From assembly GCA_902729315.2 (NCBI GenBank), contig LR746277.1, positions 1,927,001-1,991,000 of the forward strand: a stretch of 64,000 nucleotides of DNA, given 5' to 3'. Under the pieces are notes generated by a model. That model did not search any database and had not been told where the DNA came from. It saw only the letters and a list, made by a program, of their open reading frames with translations. Shown here piece after piece: positions 10,779 to 22,794 of this stretch. How positions within the stretch are numbered: position 1 is the stretch's first letter; each line of letters opens with the position of its first letter. A program made the position numbers and the translations under genes. This stretch comes from Spirodela intermedia. Its lineage: Eukaryota; Streptophyta; Magnoliopsida; Alismatales; Araceae.

Positions 10779-12202
10779 TCTACGCCCGCGCGCTAGAGTT
10801 AGAATTAGAGAGGCAGAGAGAGACTGGGAGCTCTGGTGCCGAATTGCAAGATAGCGGGCGAGGCGAGGAATCCGCCGAGAAGGCGGACGGCGGAGAAGAA
10901 GAAGAAGAATAAGAAGGTGGAAAAGGAGCAGGTGAAGAAGACGAGGGATTAGGCGGCGGAAATCGCCGAGATGCCGTGTGGTGGCATCTCGGGGCGAACG
11001 TTCTTCTCGGCTGTTGACGATGGCGACAGGATTTGGCAGAAAGGGGCGCTCCAGTATCTGCCCCCAGAACCGGGTCCGTTGACCAGTAAGTCACAAGAGT
11101 GGAAGGGTGATCATCGATTTCCGATTTCCGATTATATTTGAGGGGGGGTCCAAACCGTCTGACCGTTGGCGATCCGAGTTCCTGTTCTCCGTTTCCCTCA
11201 GAACGAGCCCACAACGTCCCAGAGGGTCTGACCAGCGCCTTGCGAAGACGCGTGCGACCAAGTCATGTGGAACATGTGCGAAAGAATGAATAAGTCTTCG
11301 TTGTTCGCCAGCTTAGCCATCTCACGTGCCACCCGAACTTGCCGCCTTTCCTGCGTAAACTTTTAAGACCGCCTGCGTAGTTTTTTTGGCTCTGAAAAAA
11401 ATACGTGGAAATAACTGAGCTTTTTTCTATAATTTTAGCAATTGGTCGCGATTCGAACAATTTAAGTATTTCTACAGCTGTTTTCACGACCTCTATAATT
11501 CTAGACAGAAATCAAGAATCCATGTAGCGGTTCGCTGAACAGATCTCAACACGATGATTCATTCACGACAATTAAAGCATTATTTATAAAGACTAAAATA
11601 CACGTCAGGATTAAAAAGTCATGTTTTTAATTAAACTATTAAGATATTAAAAACATTAAAAAAATGACGTATATTCTTTCCAAGGAAGATTTAATCCGAA
11701 GTAATTTTAAATCAAATATTGTTGGCACGAAGTTTACATGTAATATTATGATAAATAATAACTGCATTCCTGTGAATTCCCCCATCATAGAATCCTACTG
11801 CATGTTCCTATTTATTTTTTATGAAAAAATATGTGTTTTTAAAAATATATTTGCGTCGAGGTAAAAACCTAATTCAGGGGGTTTTGTGGCTGTGTAAATT
11901 GGAGCATCCTTATTTATTTTAATTTAATTATGTTATAAGTATGTAGCAAATATATTGTCAGGTTTAAATTCCGTGTATAATTTCCTCCGCGACGCGATTG
12001 TGGTGAATATTGCGTTTAATTGGGCCCGAATTAGATGGAGGCCGCGTAATCGGCCCATTTACCAACGCCTTGCGCGAACAGTTTCTTTCATTTCCCCCGA
12101 GATAGTTTACTCACCCTCCTGCAGCTCTGCGCTAACAGGCGAGAACTGAAGGCTCCAAAACCCTAGCCCCGGAACCCCCTCTCACGCCACCACTCTCCTC
12201 CG
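10779..12202. other. Divergent intergenic region, MMP / CCT7
   Basis: The gap between two divergently transcribed genes. The left third is GC-rich, with short GA-rich stretches near the MMP start. About 11,500-11,980 is AT-rich. The right end is the CCT7 promoter/leader. No coding exon recognised. Confidence 0.55.
12021..12060. promoter_or_regulatory. Site II-like pair upstream of CCT7
   Basis: TGGGCCCGA at 12,021 and CGGCCCATTT at 12,051 lie about 145-180 bp before the CCT7 ATG. The words match the TGGGCC-type elements common in plant housekeeping promoters. Inference from position and motif. Confidence 0.45.
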
Positions 12203-15200
12203 ATGGCCTCTATGATGGTAAGTCTTCCTGCTACTCTCGCTGGACGCTCGACTTGTTGGTCATAGTATTTACAGGCTTTTCTACTGTTGTTGGTGGCTTT
12301 GTACTGCTCTGCAGCAACCGCAGATCATACTGCTGAAGGAAGGGACGGACACGTCCCAGGGGAAGGCGCAGGTTGTGAGCAACATCAATGCCTGCATGGC
12401 GGTGGCGGATGTGGTGCGGACGACGCTGGGACCCCGAGGGATGGACAAGCTGATCCACGACGACAAGGGCAACACAACCATCTCAACGATGGCGCTACTA
12501 TAATGAAGCTTCTCGACATCATCCACCCAGGCGCTAAGATCCTTGTCGACATTGCCAAGTCCCAGGACGCCGAGGTGAGCTAGGGAATGAACTCTCACGT
12601 AGTAACAATAGGGAAATAGAAATATTTCGTAGAAATCAAGATTACACGTCCGCATATTGTCTCTTCTTGGAGTTTCATCTCGTATGATTCTTTCTGAAAG
12701 TGTAATCTTTCCGAAGCTCAAGCCAAGTGCCCTTTCTCGCATCCTCAGCTCCCGTTCAAAGAATCGATGGTCAAAGTAATCATATTTATTTATGTCGTCG
12801 AGTCAAGTTGTTCATCAGAAGTAACTGAATTCTTCTTGAACATTTCTGTACATGGCCTCGTCATCTGTATTTCAGTGTTGGTCTTGTTCATGTAACGTTT
12901 CTACTGCCATTATGTACATTAAGGTTGTGGTCGGAGACGGTGCATGGCATAATAGTAAGACTAGTGGTAGTCAGCCGCCCATTAGGTAGTAGTAAGGTTT
13001 TGTTGGACATCGCTGGTATCTTTGTTGATTTGCTTCCTCGAGGGTTTCGATCATTGTATATGCTTGCACCGTTGTCACAAGTGAATATTGTTTGGAGCCC
13101 AAAACTTTTATTGGATCTGAATTTCACCTTTCGATACCTACAATTGCACGGTCAGTCGGATCTTTGTTTCGCTGTCAAGTGGTGTGACTGATCCTCTTGT
13201 GTGTAGATCAGGCTTCCTGATGGTGATTGTAATTTCTTTTCTATGTACAATATTTGTTGGTAACCTTTCTTCCAGTCCACATGGCCTCCTCTGCTTTCCA
13301 TTAAATTAGGATTTTCATTTCATGAATTATTATTCAACTTCCTTGTTCCACTCTGTCATATTCAGAGGATTTATTAATTATGAGTTTGTAATTTTTAATT
13401 ATTTCTTTTCAGAAGGTTATCTTTTTGCCATTATTATTGCAACTGTGGAACTAGACAGAACGATACACTGTACAAAACATAGTGAATAAGAGCAAGCAAC
13501 AGAAAAAATGCTACCTTATAATTGAAAAACTGTATTATTCCTGTCTTTATCTGATGTCCTTCACAATGGTGAAACTATTCGAGAATTTTTTATATAAGAT
13601 ATCATTTCGATGAAAGTGTGCATATTGTTGCACTATATGGCTTGTCTCTCTTTAGAACCCATCAAGTGCTGGCCCATAATTTTTTTCGTTGGTACGTCAA
13701 TTTCGATTGTTGCTCAAGGTGAATTCGGTATGAATGTTGATAAGTTGAGGGATGTCAATGCAGATACAAGGCAATATGAATTTCTTGATTACTGTAGAAC
13801 CTTTTGGTTTGTTCTATGATCATGTCCTATTATTAAGAGGACCGTTCGAAGTTTATCTGTAATAGCTTCAGCGATCTTTTCATATTTTATGACCCATGAT
13901 CTTCTGTGCATTTTTCTTATTTAAATTCTGGTTTATTTCTGAAGAAAAAAAAACTAATTTTCGGGTGGAATATTGTGTACCATAACTTAGACAGCCCTTG
14001 TGCTGTTAGTTTCGATGGGGTTACATGGTTTAGTTCTTAATTAATATATGGTTAGATGAGTCATTACAGATTTTTCTACATGTGCTCCAAGTACGTTGGT
14101 TCTGTAGGATGTGTTTTCTGTAGTTTCTATGGAAGCATCCACGCTGGAGAGTGGGACAGTGGGTGTACGCATGTTGTACTTGTCCTACACTGAAAAGTCT
14201 TTGGTGGAATCATGGAGAATAATTATATTCCCCGATTCTTCTTTGTAACTTCAACTGTTTCAGTGAGACTAGTCTATTTGTGTGACATCAATGATTGAAT
14301 ATACCATTGTTCAACGCAGTCCAGTGCTGTTTTTCGTCTGAATTGGGAAAATAGTTGATCTTTGTTTTAATTTTATTCAGATGGAGTGTATATATAGATA
14401 CTGATTCGATTTTATTAGTTTCATAACTCCAAGATATTTTCTCCATCCATTTTTTGAAGGCGTAATATCTACATTTGAATGGTAAATCCCCGTTGCTGAT
14501 GGTTTCATTTTATTATATTTTAGGAAATGGGAGGAAACGAGAGATATTATTTGGCATTTTGCGGCCTTTTTTTTACGATGATCGATATTGGCAGATTGGC
14601 CCATTTCTCAATAGCTATTTCAGGCTATGTCTAACGCTGAGTAATATTTTGGTAATATAGAATAGCTTCCATTGTTGACGTCGAGGGTGAAAAAAAGTTA
14701 TTTGGATTGAATGGTTTTTGCTTTATTCGCATGTCAGTTCTAAGCCGCTTTAGCAATTGGATTGTTTAGAATTCTTTTTATGCAATCTTCAAGAACCTTG
14801 GAGGGATTCTCAGATGTACACCGAATTCTAAATTCAACAAAAAGGGTGAAAAAAGACAGATATATCACTTTCCAATGAAGCTCACCGCTCACCTGAACTT
14901 TTGTGCTAGTTGATCTGTGTTCTCTGGTTTTTCTCTATCTGCCAGTCTGTCTCTCTATCTCTTTGTCTCTCTGTGTTTCTGTCTCTCTCTCTCACTGTGA
15001 TACGTAGGGTTTTGCAAACTAGTGTTTTGCATTCATCTGAGCAGGTGAGTACCTCTGCATTTTCTTTGAGGGCTTTGTCTTGTCTTTTAGTGTCCACCAC
15101 TTCGGCCGACCCTGTAAGTGGTTTGTGTTTGACAGCATACTTGTAGTGTTTTTACCTTCATCTAGATAATGTTATGTTATTTACAACTTTCCCTGCAAAC

Positions 15201-18200
15201 TTAGTTTTCAGCTTCCGTTCTAGAATGTGTAGCTATGTTGTCATGGTTTCTACATTTTTTATAATACGTTGTGGCCGAGTAGTCTCATATTTATTTCTTG
15301 AACACTTCCACTGGCTTGTTTTTGTCAATGCCTTGGTACCCTTGGAGTTGGTCTGATGCAATTCCTGTGGAATCTTGGATATCGTTTTCTTCTAAAAAGA
15401 GTATGCATCTTCTCACTGTGGAGCAAGCCTTTTCTCTCTGTTTTCTTTTTCTTCCTTGTCATGTGATGTAACTAGTCGCCACTACCCCACTCTCCTCCGT
15501 CAACACGGTTGCCTTTAGGTTTGACATCTCGGACATGTGAGATAGTTGATTAATAATTTTTCTTACTATAAGGTCTTGTCTGTCTTTATATAGTTGGGTC
15601 CTAACTGTTCTGATGACTTTTTTTAATCAAAGGATCTGTTACACATCTTTTCGTGCTACTGTAAAAAGTTAGTGTAAACATAAAATGTTCTCGTTGGGCA
15701 TGATACTAATCTTAGGTCGTGTTTTTTGCAGGTTGGTGACGGAACTACTACAGTAGTGCTCCTTGCAGGTGAGTTTTTGAAGGAGGCAAAGCCTTTCATT
15801 GAAGATGGAGTTCACCCTCAGAATCTCATACGCAGTTATAGGACTGCGTGCAATTTGGTCAGTAGTATAGTGTTTATGTTTTGGAGAGCTATGCTTTAGT
15901 CATGCATTGGACCATAAATGTGCTATATTTTGGTGCAGGCAATCAACAAAATTAAAGAAGTAGCTGTAAGCATAGAGGGTAAGAGCCTTGAAGAAAAGAA
16001 AAAGTTGCTGGCAAAGTGTGCTGCGACAACACTCTCTTCTAAACTTATTGGAGGTGAAAAGGAGTTCTTTGCAACAATGGTCGTTGATGCAGTTGTTGCA
16101 ATTAGAAGTGATGACAGGCTAAACTTAATAGGCGTAAAAAAGGTTTGTTTTCAGCTTGCTTACTTGAATTTTTTTTGCATTCCGTTGATTAATTGTTGCA
16201 TGAAAAGGCATGAACTATTGCCTTTTTCCTATGGCTAATATGATCTTCCAATTTCGTTGATTTTGTTGTAAGCATTGGATAGTGTGTTGATTCCTTTTAG
16301 TAGATAGAGAAGGTGGATGGTTTTTGCCAGTCTGGTATTTATTTGGGCACACAATATTCTGTATTTCCGAGTTGATACGTGCATCATAATATATCAATTT
16401 ATATTTTCCTTAGATAAAATGACCTTGCCAGTAGAGAGGAATCCATGAAGTATGATGTCCAAGAAGACGTTATCTGTGGAGCCAATGTAGCGTACCCAAG
16501 GGGTAGGGACAATTTAGCAGCCATGTTGAGATATTTGTGCTTTCTGGTGTGGTCCGTCATAGAGGTACAAAGACATGATGGATCATTGTGCATGTCTTCT
16601 TTTGATATTTTCCTTTTTCTTGCTAGGGTGGAATTTTGGGCATCACATTTGTTTTGGATTATGTGCTGCTGATGTCCATTTTTTTTTTTAAGACCTGCGT
16701 TGTACAATCTTTCCCAATTTGGATGAAAAGCTTGGGAAGAGTTTTTTGGCTGTACACCATCTAATACTTTTTCGTTTCTAGGTTCCCGGGGGCACCATGC
16801 GTGATTCTTTCCTGGTAAATGGTGTCGCGTTCAAAAAGACATTCTCTTACGCTGGTTTTGAGCAGCAACCAAAGAAATTTCAGAATCCAAAGATTCTATT
16901 GTTGAATATTGAGTTGGAGTTGAAGTCGGAAAAAGAAAATGCTGAAGTCAGGTTAGGTTGATCCGTCTACTGTTTCGTGGTGACATTGTAAAGCTTTTAC
17001 ACTAATTGTTATATCTATCTTTCTTCTGGCAGATTATCAGATCCTGCACAATATCAATCAGTCGTTGACGCTGAGTGGAATATCATTTATGACAAACTAG
17101 ACAAGTGTGTTCAAAGCGGGGCGAAAATTATACTTTCTCGGTTGGCTATTGGAGATCTTGCTACTCAGGTATATTTCTTCCATGTTAACTTCTGTCATTT
17201 GTCCTTTTCGGGTTTCTGAAGTTTTGATCTTTGTGCAGTACTTTGCGGATCGGGATATGTTCTGTGCTGGCCGTGTAACAGAAGAAGATCTGCAGCGTGT
17301 TGCAGCAGCCACTGGTGGAACTGTGCAGACATCTGTGAACAATATTGTCGACGAGGTTCTTTTATGCTTTCCTTTGATATATCTTGACACTTTTGTGCTA
17401 GTGCTGTCATGTCAGCATCATTACCCGGCGGGACTTGTGAAACATCTTATAGAGAACGCATTTCTGATGTGATACGCTGCTTATCCTTGGCAACGCTATA
17501 CACCCATCCCATCTATCTCCCCATCCTTTTAGTTTCACCAATTTGAATCCGATCATTGCTGTAGTTTTTTTTTTTTTTTTTTTTCGCTTTGTTCATCAGC
17601 AGAGAGCGTGGGCTGGCTATTTTCTCACGGTTTTTTTACATTCGGAGCCAGTGAAATTTCGCTGTATGCGTTTGAGATATGAACCTTTATTTGTCCTCAC
17701 TTATCCGCATATATTTATACCTAGAGTGCTTGTTACTGTTGATAAAGATATAATTATATCTTCATCTTCAACCAGAATTTGGAGGAACCGTGGATATTAA
17801 TGATAGTCTGTGTTCTTAATTATTTTTATCTTGGTTTCTTAATAAGTTGCTGATAGTTTCCATCTATGTTTTGCATTTGGAAGGTTCTTGGATCTTGTGA
17901 CTTTTTTGAAGAAAGACAAGTGGGCAACGAAAGGTTTAACATATTTAGTGGTTGCCCTTCCGCTCATACTGCCACCATTGTTCTCCGTGGTGGAGCCGAT
18001 CAGGTTTGTCGCTTTGTTATGTGCCAGCAGCTGATTGCTCGTAGTTTGCCTCTTGATGAGTATGACTAAACTTTCATGTTGTCCTTCAGTTCATTGAGGA
18101 AGCTGAGCGCAGTTTACATGATGCTATAATGATTGTGAGAAGAGCCCTAAAAAACTCCACTGTCGTTCCCGGTGGTGGTGCGATAGATGTAAGCCTTATA

Positions 18201-19689
18201 TTTGATCTGCTTGTCATGATCTGCTAGAAGGTTAATTTTCATGCAAAATTCCTTTTTCTAATTTGTTTTTCCTCCACAGATGGAGATCAGCAGATATCTC
18301 AGACAGCATTCACGAACAATTGCCGGGAAGTCTCAATTGTTTATTAATTCTTATGCTAAGGCGCTCGAGGTGGGGAAACTAGTAACCTTGTTGATTGCTT
18401 TATCATAAGCATACTTTGATATTATTTCATGTTGCCGAAAATCTTCTTTGACAAACTTTAGTCCAAAGTCCAGAACATATGATGCCCCAATGAAACCACG
18501 TGATAAAAGGATCATTTCTTTAGTCGGCCCTTCCCTCGTCTCGTTGCGGCCCCTGAGCCTTAGAAGAACAGGTGAAGCCTTTGTGCGGGAGAAGATTGCT
18601 TTAGATTCATAGCTCGTGAAGGCTGACTTCCCACCCAATTTGGTTTCTCTTACTTTTACCAAGATGACGCGGTAGATGTCCCCTTCAATTGGTTTATGAA
18701 AGATAATAGAAAGAAGTTGACAATATGCTGTTATTTTGGTTGTCAGTTAGTAAGCATGCGACCTTGTGGTTTTTGTCAAGCTAGAATTTCGGGCAACTGA
18801 AACAGATGCATCTTCGCTTTCGTCGATGCTTGGATGCTCGCAAGTTCCTCAAGCTCACTTTTTATTTTATCCATATTTTTGCAGATAATTCCTCGGCAGC
18901 TTTGTGACAATGCCGGATTTGATGCAACCGATGTGCTGAACAAGCTCCGTCAGAAGCATGCATCTGGTTAGCCCGCTTTCCTTCAATGCGCATATTGTTC
19001 CCGGTAGTTGATCGGCTCCTTCCTTGGTCATATGAAGATCATTACGGCCGGTGATGCAGGCGAAGGAGCATACTACGGCGTGGACATCAACACTGGTGGA
19101 ATTGCAGATTCCTTTGCAAACTTCGTGTGGGAGCCTTCTGTGGTGAAGGTACCCACCCACCCTCGAGAGGCATCGTCAACACGATCGATGTTCATCAGCT
19201 CGTTTCCTGGGTTTTCTGTGGTATTCCTTTTTTTTTGTGCCGATTCTCTGTGTGTTCTTGCTCCTGCAGATTAATGCCATAAACGCCGCAACTGAGGCTG
19301 CTTGCCTCATTCTCAGCGTGGACGAGACAATCAAAAATCCCAAGGTAAAGTCAACTCCTTTTTTCCCTTTTTTTATTGCACTTTTCTTAAAGCCACGATC
19401 TTAGATACTCTGGATCAGCACTCGCTCCTTTGCTTTAGGACGGGAGTTCGAGTTTGACTCTCCCGTTGACTTCACCCGGTTTTGACTACCATCCTTAAAA
19501 GTTGGGATTGTTTTGACAAAAAAAGGACAGAATCATACAATGTACGGGCATTTTCTGACGGTCTTCTTGAATATGGCCTGGCAGTCTGAGAGCGCCCAGG
19601 GGGAGGCGGCGGCCAGTGCGATGGCGGGCCGAGGACGCGGCGGAGGTGGCTTCCGCGGCCGCGGAGGGAGGGGCATGAGACGGCGGTGA
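12203..19689 (+). CDS. CCT7: Chaperonin CCT eta subunit, exon 2 frameshifted
   Basis: A subunit of the cytosolic group II chaperonin CCT/TRiC, which folds actin, tubulin and other proteins using ATP. Fourteen exons: 12203-12217, 12315-12574, 15732-15857, 15939-16142, 16782-16951, 17033-17168, 17239-17355, 17884-18003, 18090-18188, 18280-18369, 18885-18966, 19060-19148, 19270-19344, 19585-19689. Family motifs: [41 protein letters not shown] and [19 protein letters not shown]. The tail is RGG-type ([20 protein letters not shown]), as in plant CCT eta. Exon 2 is 260 nt where 261 is needed. After ...GNTTIS the frame runs into TAA, while the next frame continues [11 protein letters not shown]. One base is missing at about 12,485-12,486. 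All later exons are intact and in phase, so a sequence error or a very recent lesion is likeliest. With that base counted the product would be about 562 aa, the family norm. Confidence 0.95.
12575..15731 (+). other. CCT7 intron 2, 3.2 kb
   Basis: A long T-rich intron bounded by GTGAGC and TTTGCAG. I see no nested gene, no clear transposon ends and no structured repeat apart from short CTCTCT stretches near 14,940-15,000. Confidence 0.8.
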
Positions 19690-20304
19690 TCTTGCCACCG
19701 GCGGGGAGATGTGGGTTCGCAGCCGTTGGGCTCGTGTGTTGGCTTTGACTTTTATTAGAGTGCTGATTGGCCCTGGAGAACAAAGTGAGCCAGTTCGATC
19801 TGCGGGGAGAGAGGTGGTGTGCCCTTCGCTGTCATTGGAAATTTTGCAGTTATCCCGCTCGGAATGTCCGAGTATTTGCTTGCGCACCTCTCTTGTTTTC
19901 CTCGTGCATAGATTAGACAGTATGCCTGGTCGCGGTTTCCCACAATATTTCTTTTGTCCTTGTTTTTAGGCCCGTACGTTAATTTGAATGGAACAGGGTT
20001 TAAATTTTGATAAAATATATCATCGAGGACTCACTGCGTGTGGATGTAATCATGTCTTTTGATTTAAACGCGCCGATGCACTTGTCTGCAGGAGCTGTCC
20101 CCACGTGACTACCTGGCGGCTTCCTGAAGCTCGGTGGTAGCTTCTCACGTCGTCCCCTCTGGTCAAAGGGCGAGCCTGCGGCATCATCCCTTCTCTCTCT
20201 CGCTCTCTCTCTCTGGTCGGATCGAACTTGTTCGCCGGCGGCGGCGAAGCCTCGCCTTCCGAAGGAGGACCGCCGCGAGAGAGGAGGAGAGAGAGAGAGA
20301 GAGG
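19690..20304. other. Spacer between CCT7 and DUF716 gene
   Basis: About 600 bp, same-strand spacing. The first part is the CCT7 3' UTR region. From about 20,190 the sequence is the CT/GA-rich leader of the next gene, with CTCTCTCTCGCTCTCTCTCTCT at about 20,190-20,215 and GAGAGA runs up to the ATG. Confidence 0.55.
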
Positions 20305-21273
20305 ATGTCGGGGTTGTTCGCATACTCCATTGGGGGGCTGGGTCTGCTCCTCGTGGGCGCCGTCGAGTCCCTGTCCTCCTCCTTCCCGGCGGCGGAGGGC
20401 CCCCTAACTCCGTCCTTCCGATTCCTCTGCATCGGCGCCTTGGCCTCCCTCGCGCTCCTCAATTCCCTCATCTCCGCCGTCGACTCACTCCGCCAGGCGC
20501 CGCCCCCGCCCCGCGGAAGGGACGACGAGCTCGGCGTGGCCCTTCAGCTCGGCTCCGCGGCGGTCACCACCCTCTTCCTCTTATACGCCCTCGCCGGCGC
20601 CGCGTCCTCCCGCAAGGGGCTCCTCCGCTTCCCGCGCCTCCCATCCGAGCTGCTGGATCTCGTCGGCTTCTTCGCCTTCGCGGCGGAGTTCCTGCTCTTC
20701 CACCTGCAGCTCAAGGACGCCAACGGCGTTGAGAACCGCTACTACGACCTCCTCCTCGTCCCCGTGGCCGTCTGCGCGGCGGCCACCCTCCTCTGCGCCT
20801 CCCTCCCGCGGTCCCCCTTCCCTCGGCTGGCGCGGGGGCTCGGCCTCGTCCTCCACGGCACTTGGTTCCTGCAGATGGGCTTCTCCTTCTTTTCCAGCGC
20901 CGTGGCCCACGGCTGCTCCCTCCGCAGCCGCAGCCGCGGTGACTACACGGTGCAGTGCCGGGGCCACGCCGAGTACCACCGCGCCCGGGCCGTCGCCACC
21001 CTCCAGTTCAACGGCCACCTCGCCCTGCTCGTGCTGGTCTCCCTCGGCGTCTACGCCGCCGTCGTCGCAACCGGCGGCGCCGGCCCGGATGACCGCCCGG
21101 CGGGAGACCGGTACCGCAAGTACAAGCCCCTCAGCGAGATGCAGAGGTTGGACGACCGCCACCACCACCACCCCGCCGCGTCATCGCGATTCACGCTGGA
21201 CTCCGACGAAGAGGAAGAGGGGGGCGCTGCCGCCGAGATCTCGCCGGTGACGCAGGCGCCGCCGCCGCCATGA
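20305..21273 (+). CDS. DUF716 / TMEM45-like multi-pass membrane protein
   Basis: Intronless, 322 aa, very GC-rich. It resembles the DUF716 (TMEM45A/B-like) plant family, membrane proteins without an agreed biochemical role. About seven hydrophobic segments: near residues 4-25, 38-58, 72-95, 113-135, 145-165, 172-195 and 228-252. The most family-like parts are GLGLLLVGAVESL at the N-terminus, the EFLLFHLQLKD segment and LVLHGTWFLQMGFSFFSS. The C-terminal tail (about 255-322) is hydrophilic, with a histidine run (DDRHHHHPA) and an acidic patch (SDEEEE), probably cytosolic. The ATG at 20,305 was chosen because the family similarity begins there; in-frame sequence upstream is CT/GA leader. Called by recall of the family pattern, not by a search. 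Confidence 0.85.
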   Translation: MSGLFAYSIGGLGLLLVGAVESLSSSFPAAEGPLTPSFRFLCIGALASLALLNSLISAVDSLRQAPPPPRGRDDELGVALQLGSAAVTTLFLLYALAGAASSRKGLLRFPRLPSELLDLVGFFAFAAEFLLFHLQLKDANGVENRYYDLLLVPVAVCAAATLLCASLPRSPFPRLARGLGLVLHGTWFLQMGFSFFSSAVAHGCSLRSRSRGDYTVQCRGHAEYHRARAVATLQFNGHLALLVLVSLGVYAAVVATGGAGPDDRPAGDRYRKYKPLSEMQRLDDRHHHHPAASSRFTLDSDEEEEGGAAAEISPVTQAPPPP

Positions 21274-21673
21274 TCGGGAGTCAACGGCAGCGCTCACTGA
21301 TCCGGTCGGTGAGTCCACCCGCTGGCTCCACTTGATCCACACAGAGAGAGGGAGAGAGAGGAACCAACCAACCCGGAAACGCCATGGATTGACCCCAAGC
21401 TCCTACCCCTGTGTTTTATTCCCCAGCCAGATGGGTCCTCCCAGTTCCAGCTCCACTACGAAACAGAACCAGTGATTCTGGCCCTCCCGCATCTTCTTCC
21501 ACCGCCATGGATTTCAGCTGCTGCCGTCTGCAATGCCGTCGATGCTCTCATTCTTTGCTGTCGAGGATCTCGAGGATGAGCCCGCCGATTTGACCAGTGA
21601 TCTTCGATCTGGGTGGGCCTCGTCGGGTCCATCTGGGCGCGACCAAGTTCTTACCGACGAATAAGAGCATATC

Positions 21674-21714
<41 letters not shown>

Positions 21715-21923
21715 TGTCAAGTCTCTCTCTGCCTGTGTGAAGGGGTCGACTCTCTCTCTCTCTCCCTCTCTTTATCCACTCTGACCTGTTCGGGGAACGG
21801 GGAGGGGAAAGGGGTGGATGAATCTGCCGGCGGAGCCGCGGAGGGGGCGATGACTTCCGTCTGTCTCGCTCTAGTATTTTCTTCCCTACATGGACTGCGG
21901 TGATCCGCCATACCCGCATAACA

Positions 21924-21962
<39 letters not shown>

Positions 21963-22794
21963 GTGCAAACGCCCAGGTGTAGAGAGAGGGAGAGCCTTAT
22001 TATCGCCGAAAAAGGTAGAGAAAAGAGACGGAAATAGAGAGAGAGAGAGAGAGAGCTGTACAAACGCCCAAAGTGTAGTGATAGGAGGTGCCCTATTTTC
22101 GCCGAAAAAGGTAGAGAAAAGGGACCGGAAATAGAGCGAGAGAGAGAACGAGAGAGAGCGACGGAGGGAGAGAGGGTCCCATAATCGTCGAACTGGACTG
22201 GTAGATAGGAGACGTGGAAGATGCCGAGAGGAGCCGTGAAGACCGTAGCAGAGAAAAGGGCAGCCATTCACACCGTCCGCCGTCTGACGTCCCCGCCTCC
22301 GCCGCCGCTGGCATCATCGCTCACGCACGCCCCAAGAGAATCCAGCTCCGAAGCTCCTCCCCCCCCCCTTCCGCGGTGCCCTCCAGGCGGCCCAACTGCG
22401 GCTTTTCTATTCTCACGGTCCCTGCCAGGGAACAAGACGACGATCCTTCGCTTTAGCTCCTGTAGAAGCCGCGGACAGATACCCCCCCCCCCTCCCCATA
22501 ACCGTCTCTTATTTGTAAAATACATTAATTATTATCGTATAGTATAATAAAAGATCATATTATTTGCTGACTTTTTGGAGAGCTGAAAACTGAAGAAAAT
22601 AAATGCAGGGGTTTTTTCATCGTTGAACATTTTTGTCGGGGGCTGAAACGTAAAATCTCCAGAAAAATTCAAGTAAAGATTTACCGGAAACAAATCTATG
22701 TACATGTTTCGGGAAGGGGGTATACAGCGAAATTCCAAGGAGAATGATAGACAGAGCCGTGTGTGAAAAAGAAAAGAAAATTTCAGATGAGCCC
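21274..22794. other. Convergent intergenic region, GA/CT-rich with tandem repeat
   Basis: The space between two converging genes. It holds several pure GA arrays (21,677-21,711; 21,931-21,960; about 22,036-22,055), a 95-bp tandem repeat (separate entry), C-tracts near 22,360 and 22,483, and the two 3' UTRs. Open frames across it are products of dinucleotide repeats. No gene recognised. Confidence 0.7.
21961..22150. repeat. 95-bp tandem repeat, two copies plus a decayed third
   Basis: Copy 1 starts CTGTGCAAACGCCC at 21,961 and copy 2 CTGTACAAACGCCC at 22,056, a period of 95 bp. Both share TCGCCGAAAAAGGTAGAGAAAA and end in GGAAATAGAG followed by a GA run. A weak third partial copy (GAGGGTCCCATAATCGTCG) can be seen at about 22,173-22,192. 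The GA array is part of each unit, so duplication probably arose through the arrays. Confidence 0.85.

Noticed and set aside
12315-12574. Rescue of the CCT7 frame by alternative splicing
   Set aside because: Conserved residues lie on both sides of the break in different frames within one exon and no GT/AG pair between them could restore phase.
21548-22267. 239-aa and 184-aa Ser/Leu-rich frames
   Set aside because: They are translations of GA/CT microsatellites and the 95-bp tandem repeat.
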